Assembly: GCF_014041935.1 (NCBI RefSeq)
Contig: NZ_CP059491.1
Coordinates: forward strand, 2,418,001-2,482,000
Length of the DNA: 64,000 nucleotides
From: Gordonia jinghuaiqii
GTDB taxonomy: Bacteria; Actinomycetota; Actinomycetes; Mycobacteriales; Mycobacteriaceae
Direction of reading: 5' to 3'
Shown in pieces: positions 18,490 to 28,571 of the stretch. A model generated the notes under the pieces. The model saw nothing but the letters and a program-made list of their open reading frames with translations, did no database searches and was not told the origin of the DNA. The position numbers and the translations under genes were made by a program. How positions within the stretch are numbered: the stretch's first letter is position 1; every line of letters begins with the position of its first letter.

Positions 18490-19836
18490 GTGACAAAGAG
18501 AACGCCGGGGACGAACACGACGGATGTCCGACGTGTCGAGGTCACCGTCGATCGACCCGCCAACGGGGGTGAGGCGGTCGGCCGCGCCGACGGCCGGGTG
18601 CTCTTCGTCCGCGGGGCCATCCCCGGGGAGCGGGTCGTGGCCGAGATCACCGACGACCGGCACGACGCGTACTGGCGGGCCGAGGCCGTGGAGATCCTCG
18701 ACGCCTCACCGCACCGGACGTCGACGCCGTGCCCGGCCGCCGCGCGCGGCGCGGGATGCTGCGACCTCGGCTACATCGACCCGGCGTACGCGCGCGTCCT
18801 CAAACAGTCCGTACTGCTCGACGTCCTACAGCGGGTGGGGCACCTCCCGGCTGATCGGATCGCCACGACCGACCTCGCCACCCGCGGGGTGGACCGGCTG
18901 GCCGGCGCCGACACCGGCTGGCGCATCCGCACCCGCCTGGCCGTGGACGACGACGGGCGCGCGGGACAGCTCGCGTTCCGTGGCGCGCGGGTGATCGACG
19001 AGGAGTGTGTCCAGCCCGTGTCCGGGATGCTCGACGGTGTCGCCGAACGTAGGTTCACGCCCAGGTCGGAGCTGGCCGTGGTCCTCGACTCCCGGGGTGT
19101 GCGTTCCATCACCGAACTCGCGCCGGTGGAGAAGTCCGCCCGGGGCAACGCGCGCCGTCGGGCCCAGGAGAACAGGGGGCGCCGCGCACGACCGCGCGTG
19201 CAGGTCGTCGTCGACGGCGAGGCGACCGCGATCCACCGCGTCGGTGCACGCACGTGGGAGATCCCCGTCACAGGATTCTGGCAGGCCCACCGCGCCGCAC
19301 CGCAGACCTACGGCGACACTGTCGTCGAGTTCGCCCGGACCCATCTCCCCGCGTCCGGCCCCGGAGGGTCGCCGCGGGTCGCGTGGGACCTGTACGGGGG
19401 TGCCGGAGTGTTCGCCGCCGCCCTGCTCGACGGTCTCCCCGGAGGCCTGGACACGGTGCACATCGTCGACTCCGACGCCGCGGCGCTCGACGCGGCGGCA
19501 CGCACCTTCGAGGCCGACGGTGAGCGAGTGCGCACCCATCGGGGCGAAGTGGCGGACCGGCTCGCCGACCTGACCGGCCCCGGTGTCGCCGGGCCCGACA
19601 TCGTCGTCCTGGATCCGCCGCGGACCGGTGCGGGCGCCCGGGTCATCGGCGCCGTCGCGGCGGCTCAACCGGCCGTTGTGGTGCACATCGGCTGTGATGC
19701 CGCACGTTTCGCACGTGATCTCGGACTCTTTGCCGAGAGCGGCTATCAGGTGGTGCAGATCCGCGCCTTCGACGCGTTTCCGCTGACACATCACGTGGAG
19801 GCCATCGCCTGTCTGGTCCCCGGGACGCCCGGGTAG
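18490..19836 (+). CDS. Class I SAM-dependent RNA m5U methyltransferase (TRAM/RumA type)
   Basis: 448 residues. An N-terminal TRAM domain (VEVTVDRPANGGEAVGRADG) binds RNA. A linker with Cys residues (CPAAARGAGCCDLGY) lies where RumA homologues have an Fe-S cluster, but fewer Cys are seen. The methyltransferase domain has AWDLYGGAGVFAAALLD (SAM motif I) and VVLDPPRTGAGA. The catalytic Cys is probably that in HIGCDAARFARDL. The likely reaction is 5-methylation of uridine in rRNA or tRNA. GTG 18490 is chosen; the frame extends 9 codons upstream. Confidence 0.85.
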   Translation: MTKRTPGTNTTDVRRVEVTVDRPANGGEAVGRADGRVLFVRGAIPGERVVAEITDDRHDAYWRAEAVEILDASPHRTSTPCPAAARGAGCCDLGYIDPAYARVLKQSVLLDVLQRVGHLPADRIATTDLATRGVDRLAGADTGWRIRTRLAVDDDGRAGQLAFRGARVIDEECVQPVSGMLDGVAERRFTPRSELAVVLDSRGVRSITELAPVEKSARGNARRRAQENRGRRARPRVQVVVDGEATAIHRVGARTWEIPVTGFWQAHRAAPQTYGDTVVEFARTHLPASGPGGSPRVAWDLYGGAGVFAAALLDGLPGGLDTVHIVDSDAAALDAAARTFEADGERVRTHRGEVADRLADLTGPGVAGPDIVVLDPPRTGAGARVIGAVAAAQPAVVVHIGCDAARFARDLGLFAESGYQVVQIRAFDAFPLTHHVEAIACLVPGTPG

Positions 19837-19921
19837 GGCATACGCCGACGACCCGGCCCGGTGGCGGGCCGTGCCGGACCATCCGCAGGTCCGGTCCGCG
19901 ACGAATGCTTCCGTAGACTGA

Positions 19922-20122
19922 CCAGAACAAAGTCCGGACACAGTCCGGACGCCAGAACAGAGCCGGACACAGTCCGGACGCCAGAACAGAGCCGGACACA
20001 GTCCGGACGCCAGAACAGAGCCGGACACAGTCCGGACGCCAGACAAACCGGACTGTGTCCGGACGCAACAGATGCGCCGGACGAATCCGACGCCAGAGAT
20101 GTGCCGGACCTGTTCCGGGACG
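19922..20122. repeat. Degenerating 27-30 bp tandem array upstream of dxs
   Basis: Seven head-to-tail units: 19922-19951, 19952-19980, 19981-20009, 20010-20038 (2 to 4 identical), then 20039-20065, 20066-20092 and 20093-20122, increasingly diverged. Each holds a short dyad CCGGA-CACAG-TCCGG; in the fifth unit this dyad is inverted. The period is not a multiple of three. The array fills most of the 311-base gap (19837-20147) between the methyltransferase gene and dxs and must overlap the dxs promoter region. Confidence 0.88.
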
Positions 20123-20147
20123 ACGGCTTCGGTGATGGAGGAAAACG

Positions 20148-22106
20148 ATGGGTGTGCTCGACCGGATCAGCTCGCCGGCCGATCTTCGGCCACTGTCGGA
20201 CATGGAGATGGAAGCTCTCGCGGCCGAGATCCGAGCGTTCCTGATCGAAAAGGTCGCCGCCACGGGTGGCCACCTCGGTCCGAACCTGGGGGTCGTGGAA
20301 CTGACCCTCGGTCTCCATCGCGTCTTCGACTCACCACACGACCCGATCATCTTCGACACCGGGCACCAGTGCTACGTCCACAAGATCGTCACCGGCCGCA
20401 AGGACGGCTTCGGTCGGCTTCGTCAGCGCGGCGGCCTCACCGGCTATCAGGAACGCGCCGAATCCGAACACGACTGGGTGGAGTCCTCGCACGCCTCGGC
20501 GGCCCTGTCCTACGCCGACGGACTCGCGAAGTCGTTCGAGCTGACCGGCCAGCCGGACCGCACCGTCGTCGCGGTGGTCGGCGACGGGGCCCTCACCGGC
20601 GGTATGTGCTGGGAGGCGATCAACAACATCGCCGCCTGCGAGCGTCCGGTGGTGATCGTCGTCAACGACAACGGTCGCTCCTATGCACCCACCATCGGCG
20701 GCCTCGCGAGCCATCTGTCGGGGCTGCGTCTGCAGCCGGCCTACGAGAAGTTCCTCGGCGAGGGGCGCCGCGTCGTCAGGCAGGTACCCGTCGTCGGCGA
20801 ACCCACCTATGCGGTGCTGCACGGCGTGAAGAGCGGGCTGAAGGATCTGCTGGCACCGCAGGCGATGTTCACCGACCTCGGACTCAAGTACGTCGGCCCG
20901 GTCGACGGCCACGACATCGACGCCGTCGAGTCGGCGTTGCGTCAGGCCCGCGACTTCGGCGGTCCGGTGATCGTGCACACCGTGACGCGCAAGGGCATGG
21001 GTTACGCCCACGCGGAAAACCACGTCGCCGACCAGATGCATGCCACCGGCATCATCGACCCCGTCACCGGCCGCCCGACCAGTGTGTCGCCGCAGGACTG
21101 GACGTCGGTGTTCTCCAGCGCCCTGCTCGACGCCGGAGCCAACCGGCCCGACGTCGTCGCGATCACCGCGGCCATGCCGGGACCGACGGGCGTCGCCCCG
21201 TTCGGCGAACGGTATCCGGACCGGATGTTCGACGTCGGGATCGCCGAACAGCATGCGATGACCTCGGCCGCGGGTCTCGCGCTGGGCGGCTTGCACCCGG
21301 TGGTCGCGCTGTACTCGACCTTCCTCAACCGCGCCTTCGACCAGCTCCTGATGGATGTCTCGCTGTTGCGGCAGTCGGTCACACTCGTGCTCGACCGATC
21401 GGGCATCACCGGACCCGACGGACCCAGTCACCACGGCATGTGGGATCTGTCGCTGATGGCGATGGTTCCCGGCCTGCGCGTCGCCGCACCTCGCGATGCG
21501 GTCCGGCTCCGCGAGGAGTTCGACGAGGCGCTCGGCGTCGACGACGGTCCCACCGCCCTGCGGTTCTCCAAGGGCGCTGTCCCCGAGGACATCCGGGCGA
21601 TCGAGCGGCTCGACGACGGCGTCGACGTGCTGCATCGTGCAGGTCGCGGCCTCGGACCGGCGAGTGGGGATGTGCTCATCGTGGCGGTCGGCGCGTTCTG
21701 CGCACTGGCCGTCGACACCGCCGAACGGCTTGCGCGCCAGGGGATCGACGCCACCGTCATCGACCCGCGCTGGGTGCTCCCGGTGCCGACCTCGGTCGTG
21801 GAGGTCGCACGTCGTCACCGGCTGGTCGTGACCCTCGAGGACGGTTGCATCAGCGGCGGCGTGGGTGCGGCTGTCGCCGTGGCACTCTCGTCGGCCGAGG
21901 TGATGGTTCCGGTGCAGATCAAGGGCATCCCGCAGTCGTTCGTCGCGCACGCCTCGCGCGGCGAGATCCTCGGCGAACTCGGTTTGACCGCACAGGATCT
22001 CGCGCGGTCGATCACCGCCACGGTGTCGGGCATGCAGGCCGGCCCCGGACTGGATCGTCCGATCGAGAACGGCGCCGATCCTGCCCGGAGTCGCGCCGAG
22101 GACTGA
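20148..22106 (+). CDS. dxs: 1-deoxy-D-xylulose-5-phosphate synthase Dxs
   Basis: 652-residue thiamine-diphosphate enzyme joining pyruvate and glyceraldehyde-3-phosphate, the first step of the MEP isoprenoid pathway. Seen: [28 protein letters not shown] with the substrate His, the ThDP/Mg motif [36 protein letters not shown] with the catalytic Glu, and [21 protein letters not shown] lies 7 bases before ATG 20148. The preceding repeat array is its most notable regulatory feature. It converges on the SRPBCC gene. Confidence 0.97.
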   Translation: MGVLDRISSPADLRPLSDMEMEALAAEIRAFLIEKVAATGGHLGPNLGVVELTLGLHRVFDSPHDPIIFDTGHQCYVHKIVTGRKDGFGRLRQRGGLTGYQERAESEHDWVESSHASAALSYADGLAKSFELTGQPDRTVVAVVGDGALTGGMCWEAINNIAACERPVVIVVNDNGRSYAPTIGGLASHLSGLRLQPAYEKFLGEGRRVVRQVPVVGEPTYAVLHGVKSGLKDLLAPQAMFTDLGLKYVGPVDGHDIDAVESALRQARDFGGPVIVHTVTRKGMGYAHAENHVADQMHATGIIDPVTGRPTSVSPQDWTSVFSSALLDAGANRPDVVAITAAMPGPTGVAPFGERYPDRMFDVGIAEQHAMTSAAGLALGGLHPVVALYSTFLNRAFDQLLMDVSLLRQSVTLVLDRSGITGPDGPSHHGMWDLSLMAMVPGLRVAAPRDAVRLREEFDEALGVDDGPTALRFSKGAVPEDIRAIERLDDGVDVLHRAGRGLGPASGDVLIVAVGAFCALAVDTAERLARQGIDATVIDPRWVLPVPTSVVEVARRHRLVVTLEDGCISGGVGAAVAVALSSAEVMVPVQIKGIPQSFVAHASRGEILGELGLTAQDLARSITATVSGMQAGPGLDRPIENGADPARSRAED

Positions 22107-22122
22107 GTGGGCTCAGCGGTGA

Positions 22123-22551
22123 TCAGTGCAGGGTGGCCAGATTCGAGATCGACTTGTGCACATCGGATTCCAGCACCTTGGCGACGAGTCGCCCGACCGC
22201 GCCGTTGAGCAGGCCGCCGGACAGTTCGGCGGAGAGATCGAAATGCGAGCCGTCGGCGATCTCGTCGACCTTCATCGCCAGGTCGATCTTGACCCCGCCC
22301 CGGCCCTGACCGGACAGCGCGATGAGGCGGGGTTCCTCGTAGTCGGTCACCGTCCAGTGGATGATGTTGCGAAACCCCTTGACCTTGATCAGGGACGAGA
22401 TCGTCGTGCCCTCCTCGATGGCGTCGGGGACCGGGGAACGCCATCCGCCGAAGATGGTCATCCACTCGTCGAACCGTGAGAGGTTGCTGGCGAGGGCCCA
22501 CGCGGCGGCGGGGTCGAGGTCGGAGTCGATGCCGACGGAAACTGTGGCCAC
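22123..22551 (-). CDS. SRPBCC (START-like) family protein
   Basis: 142 residues with the SRPBCC layout: helix-grip entry (ASNLSRFDEWMTIFGGW), a central beta sheet and a long C-terminal helix (GGLLNGAVGRLVAKVLESDVHKSISNL). The fold binds hydrophobic ligands in a deep pocket. The ligand is unknown. The 172 bases upstream (22552-22723) hold no gene, only the probable promoter. Confidence 0.82.
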   Translation of the reverse strand: MATVSVGIDSDLDPAAAWALASNLSRFDEWMTIFGGWRSPVPDAIEEGTTISSLIKVKGFRNIIHWTVTDYEEPRLIALSGQGRGGVKIDLAMKVDEIADGSHFDLSAELSGGLLNGAVGRLVAKVLESDVHKSISNLATLH

Positions 22552-22723
22552 TGAACTGCTCCCATCCGTGAGGGGTTGGTGCAGGGGGTTGACTTACCCT
22601 GACGGTGTCGTTCGCTGGGGGATCGCACGTCGGGTCGTGGAGACACCGACTGTACGTGCCAACCGAATGTACGCGGAGAGTGGCGGACAGGTGCGATGAG
22701 CGGGGCGCGCGAGCGCCGGGCGC

Positions 22724-24013
22724 TCACTCCGCCGCGGGGGTCTCCGCTGGTCCGGGGCCGCCTTCGGCAGCCGCGAGCAGGGCGTCGGTCAGTGCCTGGA
22801 CGCACAGTCCGCGCTGCCACGCGCGCGCACCGGCGGCGGCGAGGTGGGTGTCGACGGCCTCGACGGTGACCGGGCCCTTCAAGCCGTCCCAGCACAGCTG
22901 CCGGACGACATCGGGGGCGAGGAGGTTCTCCACCGGCAGGGTGTTGGCCTCGGCGATGGCCTTGAGTGCCGGGCGCACGTGCTGCAGGCGGGCCGAGGCC
23001 TCGGGGTTGCGCTGCTCCCAGCGACTCACCGGCGGCAACCCGGGCCCATTGGTCTTGCGGGCGGGCAGTTTGCTGTCGGGGAGCTCACGGGCCCGTTGCA
23101 GTGCGCCGAGCCAGATCCCGGCCTGACGCCGCTGGCGCGGACCTCCGAAGACGGGCAGCCTGGTGAGTTCGCTCGCCGACTTGGGATCGACGGTCGCGGC
23201 GTTGACGATGGCGGTGTCGGGCAGGATGCGGCCGGGAGCGACGTCGCGTCGTTCGGCCAGTTCTTCTCGGGTGGACCACAACTCGCGTACCGCGGCGAGT
23301 GTGCGGGTGGACTTCACGGTGTGGATGTTCGACGTCTTGCGCCATCGGTCGGTCCGCGGCGGGGCCGGCGGCCGCGACAGGATGTAGGCGAATTCCTCAC
23401 GCGCCCAGCCGTCCTTGCCCTGCTCGACGAGGGCGGCGTCCATGGCGTCGCGTAACTCCACGAGCACCTCGACGTCGAGGGCGGCGTAGTTCAGCCAGTC
23501 GTCGGGGAGGGGCCGGCGCGACCAGTCGGCGGCGCCGTGGCCCTTGATGAGCCCGAGTCCCAGGAATTCCGCGACCATCGCGGCCAGATTCACCTTCGCC
23601 AGGCCCAGCAGCCGTCCGGCGAGTTCGGTGTCGTACAGCTCGACGCACTCGAAACCGAGTTCGCGCAGACACGGCAGGTCCTGGTCGGCCGCATGCAGCA
23701 CCCACTCCGGCCCGCGCAGGACGTCGATGACGGGCGCGAGTGCCCCGGGGGAGCCGATCGGGTCGAGCAGGAAACTGCCCGAACCGTTGCGTTTGATCTG
23801 GATCAGGTACGCGCGCTGGGAGTACCGGTACCCCGACGCCCGTTCGGTGTCGACGGCGATGGGTCCGGACCCGTCGGCCAGGGCGCGCGCGGCGTCGGCG
23901 AACTCCGCCGCGGTCGACAGCACCGGCGGCACCCCGCCGGCGGGTTCGAGCAGGGGAGTGACCTCGGGCGCGTCCGGCGCCTCGGGTTCCGGCGTGCCGG
24001 TGGGTTCGGTCAC
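22724..24013 (-). CDS. HRDC domain-containing ribonuclease D
   Basis: 429 residues. The 3'-5' exonuclease domain has DEDD motifs: PIAVDTERASG (Exo I), HAADQDLPCLREL (Exo II) and NYAALDVEVLVELRD (Exo III). HRDC domains follow (ELWSTREELAERRDV and later). It trims 3' ends of structured RNAs. GTG 24013 overlaps the DUF3000 stop by 4 bases (GTGA), so the two are translationally coupled. M. tuberculosis Rv2681 is the positional counterpart. Confidence 0.88.
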   Translation of the reverse strand: MTEPTGTPEPEAPDAPEVTPLLEPAGGVPPVLSTAAEFADAARALADGSGPIAVDTERASGYRYSQRAYLIQIKRNGSGSFLLDPIGSPGALAPVIDVLRGPEWVLHAADQDLPCLRELGFECVELYDTELAGRLLGLAKVNLAAMVAEFLGLGLIKGHGAADWSRRPLPDDWLNYAALDVEVLVELRDAMDAALVEQGKDGWAREEFAYILSRPPAPPRTDRWRKTSNIHTVKSTRTLAAVRELWSTREELAERRDVAPGRILPDTAIVNAATVDPKSASELTRLPVFGGPRQRRQAGIWLGALQRARELPDSKLPARKTNGPGLPPVSRWEQRNPEASARLQHVRPALKAIAEANTLPVENLLAPDVVRQLCWDGLKGPVTVEAVDTHLAAAGARAWQRGLCVQALTDALLAAAEGGPGPAETPAAE

Positions 24014-24636
24014 GTCGTGCCGAGTTCGGTCACGCCGACCGGCGGTAGGCCGGCCGCCGAGGCGAGCACCTCGCAGAACGCCTCCAGATGTCCGTTGAGC
24101 CCGTCGGCGGTCAGCGCGGTCCACGAGGCCCGCACCTCGAGCTGATGTGCGCGCGGTGGTCCGGCGATGTCGCCGTAGCGAACCGAGGTTGTGGAGGTGA
24201 CGGTGCCGCCCAGGGCGGTCACCTCGACGCGGTGGTCCGAGCCCTCCGGGGTGGCGCTGGAACCCACCGGCACACCGAGGGCATCGCTGAGCCAGCTCCA
24301 GGCGACCTCGGGCAGCAGCGGATCCATCGCCAGTGCGGCCTCGACCTCGGCCTGGAGGAAGGCGACCAGGCGCATCGTGCCGTTCCAGGCGTCCTGCCCG
24401 GCGGGGTCGTACAGCAGGATCAGCCGACCGAAGGCGCTGCCCTGCGAGTCCGTGGGCACCACGTCGAGTTCCTCGGGTGGACGCACTTCGGCGCCCACCG
24501 CATAGCTGTAGGGCGCGAGGCGTTGAGGCGGACGGATGGGCCCGACCTCGATGTCGCGGCGAACCCGGGCAGCATGCAGTGACTCCACCGCTGCGCGGAA
24601 ATCAGCAGGCTCATCCTGAGCTCCTGAAGAGGTCAC
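24010..24636 (-). CDS. DUF3000 domain protein
   Basis: 208 residues: [20 protein letters not shown] near the N-terminus, then [15 protein letters not shown] and [20 protein letters not shown]. This is the actinobacterial DUF3000 family, function unknown, conserved between hemE and the RNase D gene (M. tuberculosis Rv2680). GTG 24636 is chosen because homology begins here; the frame runs 56 codons further into the divergent hemE promoter. Confidence 0.82.
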   Translation of the reverse strand: MTSSGAQDEPADFRAAVESLHAARVRRDIEVGPIRPPQRLAPYSYAVGAEVRPPEELDVVPTDSQGSAFGRLILLYDPAGQDAWNGTMRLVAFLQAEVEAALAMDPLLPEVAWSWLSDALGVPVGSSATPEGSDHRVEVTALGGTVTSTTSVRYGDIAGPPRAHQLEVRASWTALTADGLNGHLEAFCEVLASAAGLPPVGVTELGTT

Positions 24637-24762
24637 CGTTCGACCGTAGGGGTGGGGTGCGCGGGTGCGGCGGAGGCGCGCCGAGACCGGCCGTGCCGGG
24701 GATTCGCCCGGGCGCATCGTGCAGGCCTTTTCCCGGCGGTCCGGGGGCATGGCAGAGTAGCG

Positions 24763-25830
24763 ATGGTGTCGAACGCAACTGGTACCCGGGTCCATAGGTC
24801 GCACCTGCCGCTCGTCGCCGCGGCCACCGGCGCGACGCCGTCACGCCGTCCGGTGTGGTTCATGCGTCAGGCGGGCCGGTCGTTGCCGGAATATCGCGCG
24901 ATCCGAGCCGACCACGGGATGCTCGAGTCCTGCTTCGACGCCGAACTGGTCTGCGAGATCACCATGCAGCCGGTGCGACGCCACGACGTCGACGCCGCCA
25001 TCCTCTTCTCCGACATCGTCGTGCCGCTCAAGGCCGCCGGCATCGACCTCGACATCGTCGCCGGGACCGGTCCCGTCATCGCCGAGCCGGTGCGCTCGGC
25101 CGAGGCCGTCTCGCGGATTCCGCGTCTCGACCCGGCGGCGGTCGGGTCGATCTCGCACGCCATCGAACTGCTGCTCGGTCAGCTCGGCGACAACACGGCC
25201 CTCATCGGCTTCGCCGGCGCGCCGTTCACCCTGGCGTCGTACCTGATCGAAGGCGGCCCGAGCCGCAACTACGAACGCACGAAGTCGATGATGCACGGCG
25301 ACCCCGAGACCTGGTCGGAGCTGATGGCACGCCTGGCCGACATCACGATCGCCTTCCTGCGTGTCCAGCTCGAGGCAGGCGTCGACGCGATCCAGCTGTT
25401 CGACTCGTGGGCGGGCATGCTGTCGGCGGCCGACTACCAGCGTCACGTGGCTCCCCACAGCACCCGTGTCCTCGCCGAGGTCGCCGGATACGGTGTCCCG
25501 CGCATCCACTTCGGCGTCGGTACGGGTGAGCTGCTCGCGCCGATGGCCCACGTCGGGGCCGACGTGATCGGCGTCGACTGGCGGGTACCGCTCGAGGAGG
25601 CCGTCCGCCGGGTGGGCCCGGGCAAGGCGGTGCAGGGCAACCTGGACCCGACCCTGCTGTTCGCCGGTCCGGAGGTGGTCGAGACCGAGGTGCGGCGGGT
25701 TGTCGCCGACGGTGATCGCGCCGTGGCCGCCGGGGCGCTCGGCCACATCTTCAACCTCGGCCACGGAGTGCTCCCGGGTACCGACCCCGACGTCCTCACC
25801 CGGGTCGTCGAACTGGTCCACAGTCTCTGA
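24763..25830 (+). CDS. hemE: Uroporphyrinogen decarboxylase HemE
   Basis: 355 residues. It decarboxylates uroporphyrinogen III to coproporphyrinogen III in the cytosol. The signature [16 protein letters not shown] is near residue 30 with the substrate-binding Arg residues; the active-site Asp is in [12 protein letters not shown], and [17 protein letters not shown] and [10 protein letters not shown] are also conserved. ATG 24763 or the next codon, GTG 24766, is the start. hemY overlaps its stop by one base, indicating an operon hemE-hemY-hemQ. Confidence 0.96.
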   Translation: MVSNATGTRVHRSHLPLVAAATGATPSRRPVWFMRQAGRSLPEYRAIRADHGMLESCFDAELVCEITMQPVRRHDVDAAILFSDIVVPLKAAGIDLDIVAGTGPVIAEPVRSAEAVSRIPRLDPAAVGSISHAIELLLGQLGDNTALIGFAGAPFTLASYLIEGGPSRNYERTKSMMHGDPETWSELMARLADITIAFLRVQLEAGVDAIQLFDSWAGMLSAADYQRHVAPHSTRVLAEVAGYGVPRIHFGVGTGELLAPMAHVGADVIGVDWRVPLEEAVRRVGPGKAVQGNLDPTLLFAGPEVVETEVRRVVADGDRAVAAGALGHIFNLGHGVLPGTDPDVLTRVVELVHSL

Positions 25831-27230
25831 TGTCCACGCGGGCCCGGGTCGCGGTCGTCGGCGGGGGGATCTCCGGCCTGACGGCCGCGTACCGCCTGCG
25901 GCGTGCTCTCGGTCCTGACGCCCGGATCGACCTGTTCGAGGCCGGCGGCCGCATCGGCGGGGTCCTGCACACCGCGATCGTGGGCGGACAGGCCGTCGAC
26001 GTGGGGGCCGAGGCGTTCATCGTGCGACGGCCAGAGGCCCTCGAACTCGTCACCGAGCTCGGGCTGGCCGACCGGGTCGTGTCGCCGACGCCGCGCCGCC
26101 CGGCGATCTGGGCGGGGGGCCGGTTGCATCCGTTGCCGAGCCCGGCCCTGATGGGCATCCCGGCCACACCGGCGGTGATGGACGGACTCGCCGACCCGGC
26201 CGACCTCGCCCGCATGGCGGCGGAGCCCACCCGTCCGCTGACCTGGTCCGGCGATGCCGATCCTTCTGTGGGTGAGTTCGTCGCCGAGCGGTTCGGGCCG
26301 TCGGTGGTCGCCCGCGGCGTGGACCCGATGCTGGGCGGCGTCTACTCCAGCCTCGCCGGCGACATCGGTCTCCGCGAGGCGTTGCCCGCACTCGCGGCCC
26401 GGCTCGACCGGGGAGCGCCGTCGCTGAGCACCGCGGTCAACGACCTGATCGCCGCGGGTGCGGCCGCGACCGGACCGGTGTTCGGCACGCTCGTCGGCGG
26501 CTACGCCGTCCTGCTCGACGCGTTGCGGGAGGCCGCGAGCGTCGAGCCCGGGCTGCACCGGTATGTGAGCGGCCTGGCACCCGAGCCGCACGGCTGGACC
26601 GTCGAGACCGGTGAGGGCGCCCGGTCATACGACGGTGTGGTCCTCGCGTTGCCCGCGTGGCAGAGCGGCCACCTCCTGCGCCGGTCGCTGCCCGCCCTCG
26701 CCGCACCGCTGCAGGCGGTTCCGCGGGCGTCGTCGGTCGTCGTGTCGATCGCGCTGGCACCCCGAACACGGCTGCCCGAGCATTCGGGTGTGCTGGTGGC
26801 GACCGGGGAGAGCTTGCGGGCCAAGGCTTTCACGTTCAGCTCGCAGAAGTGGTCGCATCTGTCGGCAGCGGACCGGCCGGTGTCGGTGCGGGCGTCGTTC
26901 GGACGATTCGGTGCGCCCGTGCCCGACGACTGCGTCGAACCCGGCGTCGACGACCGCCTGCGGACCGAAGCGCTCGACGACCTCGACGAGGTGTGCCGGG
27001 CGGCCGGGATCGCGCCGGTGTCGTCGAAGGTCGTCGACACCTACGTGCAGCGCTGGACCAACGGGCTTCCGCTGTACGCGCCCGGCCATCTGGCCGCGAT
27101 GTCCCGGGTGCTCGCCGCCCGGCCCGCGCGGCTGGCGTTCGCCGGCTCCGCCTACGCCGGGGTCGGGGTGCCCGCGTGTATCGGCCAGGCCGGGCGTGCG
27201 GTGTCGGCGCTGCTCGCCGAGCTGGCCTGA
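25830..27230 (+). CDS. hemY: Coproporphyrinogen/protoporphyrinogen oxidase HemY (CgoX)
   Basis: 466-residue FAD enzyme. The N-terminal dinucleotide loop is [15 protein letters not shown], followed by [13 protein letters not shown]. The mid-domain has [17 protein letters not shown] and the C-terminus [17 protein letters not shown] contacts FAD. In actinobacteria this enzyme oxidises coproporphyrinogen III to coproporphyrin III, and HemQ then makes haem. The ATG overlaps the hemE TGA by one base (ATGA-like coupling). Confidence 0.92.
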   Translation: MSTRARVAVVGGGISGLTAAYRLRRALGPDARIDLFEAGGRIGGVLHTAIVGGQAVDVGAEAFIVRRPEALELVTELGLADRVVSPTPRRPAIWAGGRLHPLPSPALMGIPATPAVMDGLADPADLARMAAEPTRPLTWSGDADPSVGEFVAERFGPSVVARGVDPMLGGVYSSLAGDIGLREALPALAARLDRGAPSLSTAVNDLIAAGAAATGPVFGTLVGGYAVLLDALREAASVEPGLHRYVSGLAPEPHGWTVETGEGARSYDGVVLALPAWQSGHLLRRSLPALAAPLQAVPRASSVVVSIALAPRTRLPEHSGVLVATGESLRAKAFTFSSQKWSHLSAADRPVSVRASFGRFGAPVPDDCVEPGVDDRLRTEALDDLDEVCRAAGIAPVSSKVVDTYVQRWTNGLPLYAPGHLAAMSRVLAARPARLAFAGSAYAGVGVPACIGQAGRAVSALLAELA

Positions 27231-27248
27231 CCGGTCGGTCCGCCAGGC

Positions 27249-27282
27249 TCACCTGGCTGGTCGGCATCACCTGGCTGGTCGG
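27249..27282 (+). repeat. 18-bp direct repeat in hemY-hemQ spacer
   Basis: Unit TCACCTGGCTGGTCGG(CA), two adjacent copies, the second complete for 16 bases, filling half of the 73-base gap between hemY and hemQ. Confidence 0.85.
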
Positions 27283-27303
27283 GGCGCCGGGCGCGGTGGC
27301 ACG

Positions 27304-28008
27304 ATGACAGGCATGAGCCGCTTGGATTACGCAGAACTGAACTCGACGATCCGTTACCTGATGTTCTCGGTGTTCGCCGTCCGGCCCGGGGAGCTCGGCA
27401 CCGACCGGGACCAGGCCAAGTCCGACGCCGCCGACTTCTTCAAGTCCCTCGAGGACACCGGTGTGGTGGTCCGCGGGGTGTACGACGTGTCCGGTCTGCG
27501 CGCCGACGCCGACTTCATGATCTGGTGGCACGCCGAAGAGCTCGAGTCCATCCAGGCCGCGTATGCGAAGTTCCGCCGGGAGACGACACTCGGCCGTGCG
27601 TGCAACGCGGTGTGGAGCAACGTCGCCCTGCACCGGCCCGCCGAGTTCAACAAGAGCCACATCCCGGCGTTCCTCGCCGGCGAGGAGCCCGGCAACTACA
27701 TCTGCGTGTACCCGTTCGTCCGTTCCTACGAGTGGTACCTGCTGCCCGACGAGGAGCGTCGCAAGATGCTCGCCGACCACGGCAAGGCCGCCCGCGAGTA
27801 CAAGGACGTCCGCGCCAACACGGTGTCCTCGTTCGCCCTCGGTGACTACGAGTGGCTGCTGGCCTTCGAGGCACCGGAACTGCACCGCATCGTCGACCTC
27901 ATGCGCGACCTGCGTGCCACCGAGGCGCGCATGCATGTGCGGGAGGAGACCCCGTTCTTCACCGGGCCCCGCGTCGAGGTCTCGGCGCTGATCGACGCCC
28001 TGCCCTGA
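27304..28008 (+). CDS. hemQ: Coproheme decarboxylase HemQ (chlorite dismutase family)
   Basis: 234 residues. It decarboxylates the two propionates of Fe-coproporphyrin III to give haem b. The family pattern [52 protein letters not shown] and [15 protein letters not shown] is present; the proximal His is in LADHGKAA and the catalytic Tyr in the YEWYLL region. ATG 27304 or 27313 is the start. It completes the coproporphyrin-dependent haem set with hemE and hemY. Confidence 0.93.
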   Translation: MTGMSRLDYAELNSTIRYLMFSVFAVRPGELGTDRDQAKSDAADFFKSLEDTGVVVRGVYDVSGLRADADFMIWWHAEELESIQAAYAKFRRETTLGRACNAVWSNVALHRPAEFNKSHIPAFLAGEEPGNYICVYPFVRSYEWYLLPDEERRKMLADHGKAAREYKDVRANTVSSFALGDYEWLLAFEAPELHRIVDLMRDLRATEARMHVREETPFFTGPRVEVSALIDALP

Positions 28009-28015
28009 ACCCGGC

Positions 28016-28062
28016 AATCGGTAGCGACAATGCGGATATCACGCGCATTGTCGCTACCGATT
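28016..28062. terminator. Strong hairpin between convergent hemQ and msrB
   Basis: A 19-bp perfect stem (arms 28016-28034 and 28044-28062, beginning AATCGGTAGCGACAATGCG) with a 9-base loop. It occupies nearly all of the 58-base convergent spacer, so it is a probable bidirectional terminator. It is unusually AT-rich for a terminator here and could also be a mobile intergenic repeat. Confidence 0.75.
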
Positions 28063-28066
28063 TCGT

Positions 28067-28498
28067 CTATTCGGTCGGTTCCAGCGTCAGGCTGATGCTG
28101 TTGATGCAGTAGCGGAGGTCGGTGGGGGTGTCGTAGCCCTCACCGGAGAACACATGGCCCAGATGGCTTTTGCAGTTCGCGCACAGCACCTCGACGCGGC
28201 GCATCCCGAGAGAGTCGTCCTCGACCTCGATGATCTTGTCCCCGGCCAGCGGGGAGAAGAACGACGGCCAGCCGCAATGGGATTCGAACTTCTGCTCGCT
28301 GCGGAACAGTTCGGCCGAACAGGCGCGGCACCGGTAGATGCCGACGGTCTTGCTGTCGGTGTACTCGCCGGTGAACGGCGCCTCGGTGCCGGCCTGGCGC
28401 AGCACTCGGTACTCGGCGGGGGTGAGGCGCTGCTGCCACTCTTCGTCGGTCAGTTCGGCGAGGTTCTCGGTGGTGGTCTCGGGGGTGCTGTCGGTCAT
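28067..28498 (-). CDS. msrB: Peptide-methionine (R)-S-oxide reductase MsrB
   Basis: 143 residues. It reduces methionine-R-sulfoxide in proteins. Zinc is held by two CxxC pairs (RCRAC and CANC); FESHCGWPSFFSP and the catalytic Cys in LRYCINSISL are present. Cytosolic. ATG 28498. The neighbours hemQ and aftC match M. tuberculosis Rv2676c-Rv2673 order. Confidence 0.96.
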   Translation of the reverse strand: MTDSTPETTTENLAELTDEEWQQRLTPAEYRVLRQAGTEAPFTGEYTDSKTVGIYRCRACSAELFRSEQKFESHCGWPSFFSPLAGDKIIEVEDDSLGMRRVEVLCANCKSHLGHVFSGEGYDTPTDLRYCINSISLTLEPTE

Positions 28499-28571
28499 GG
28501 GTCCACGGTAGCGCGCCGCGCGAGAACGGCCTGTGCGGGAACGACCGGGGCGGGAACGGCGGCGGTGGACG

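Noticed and set aside
19922..20122. 29-bp direct repeats resembling a CRISPR array
   Set aside because: The repeats are directly adjacent with no spacers, they diverge along the array, and no cas genes are nearby.
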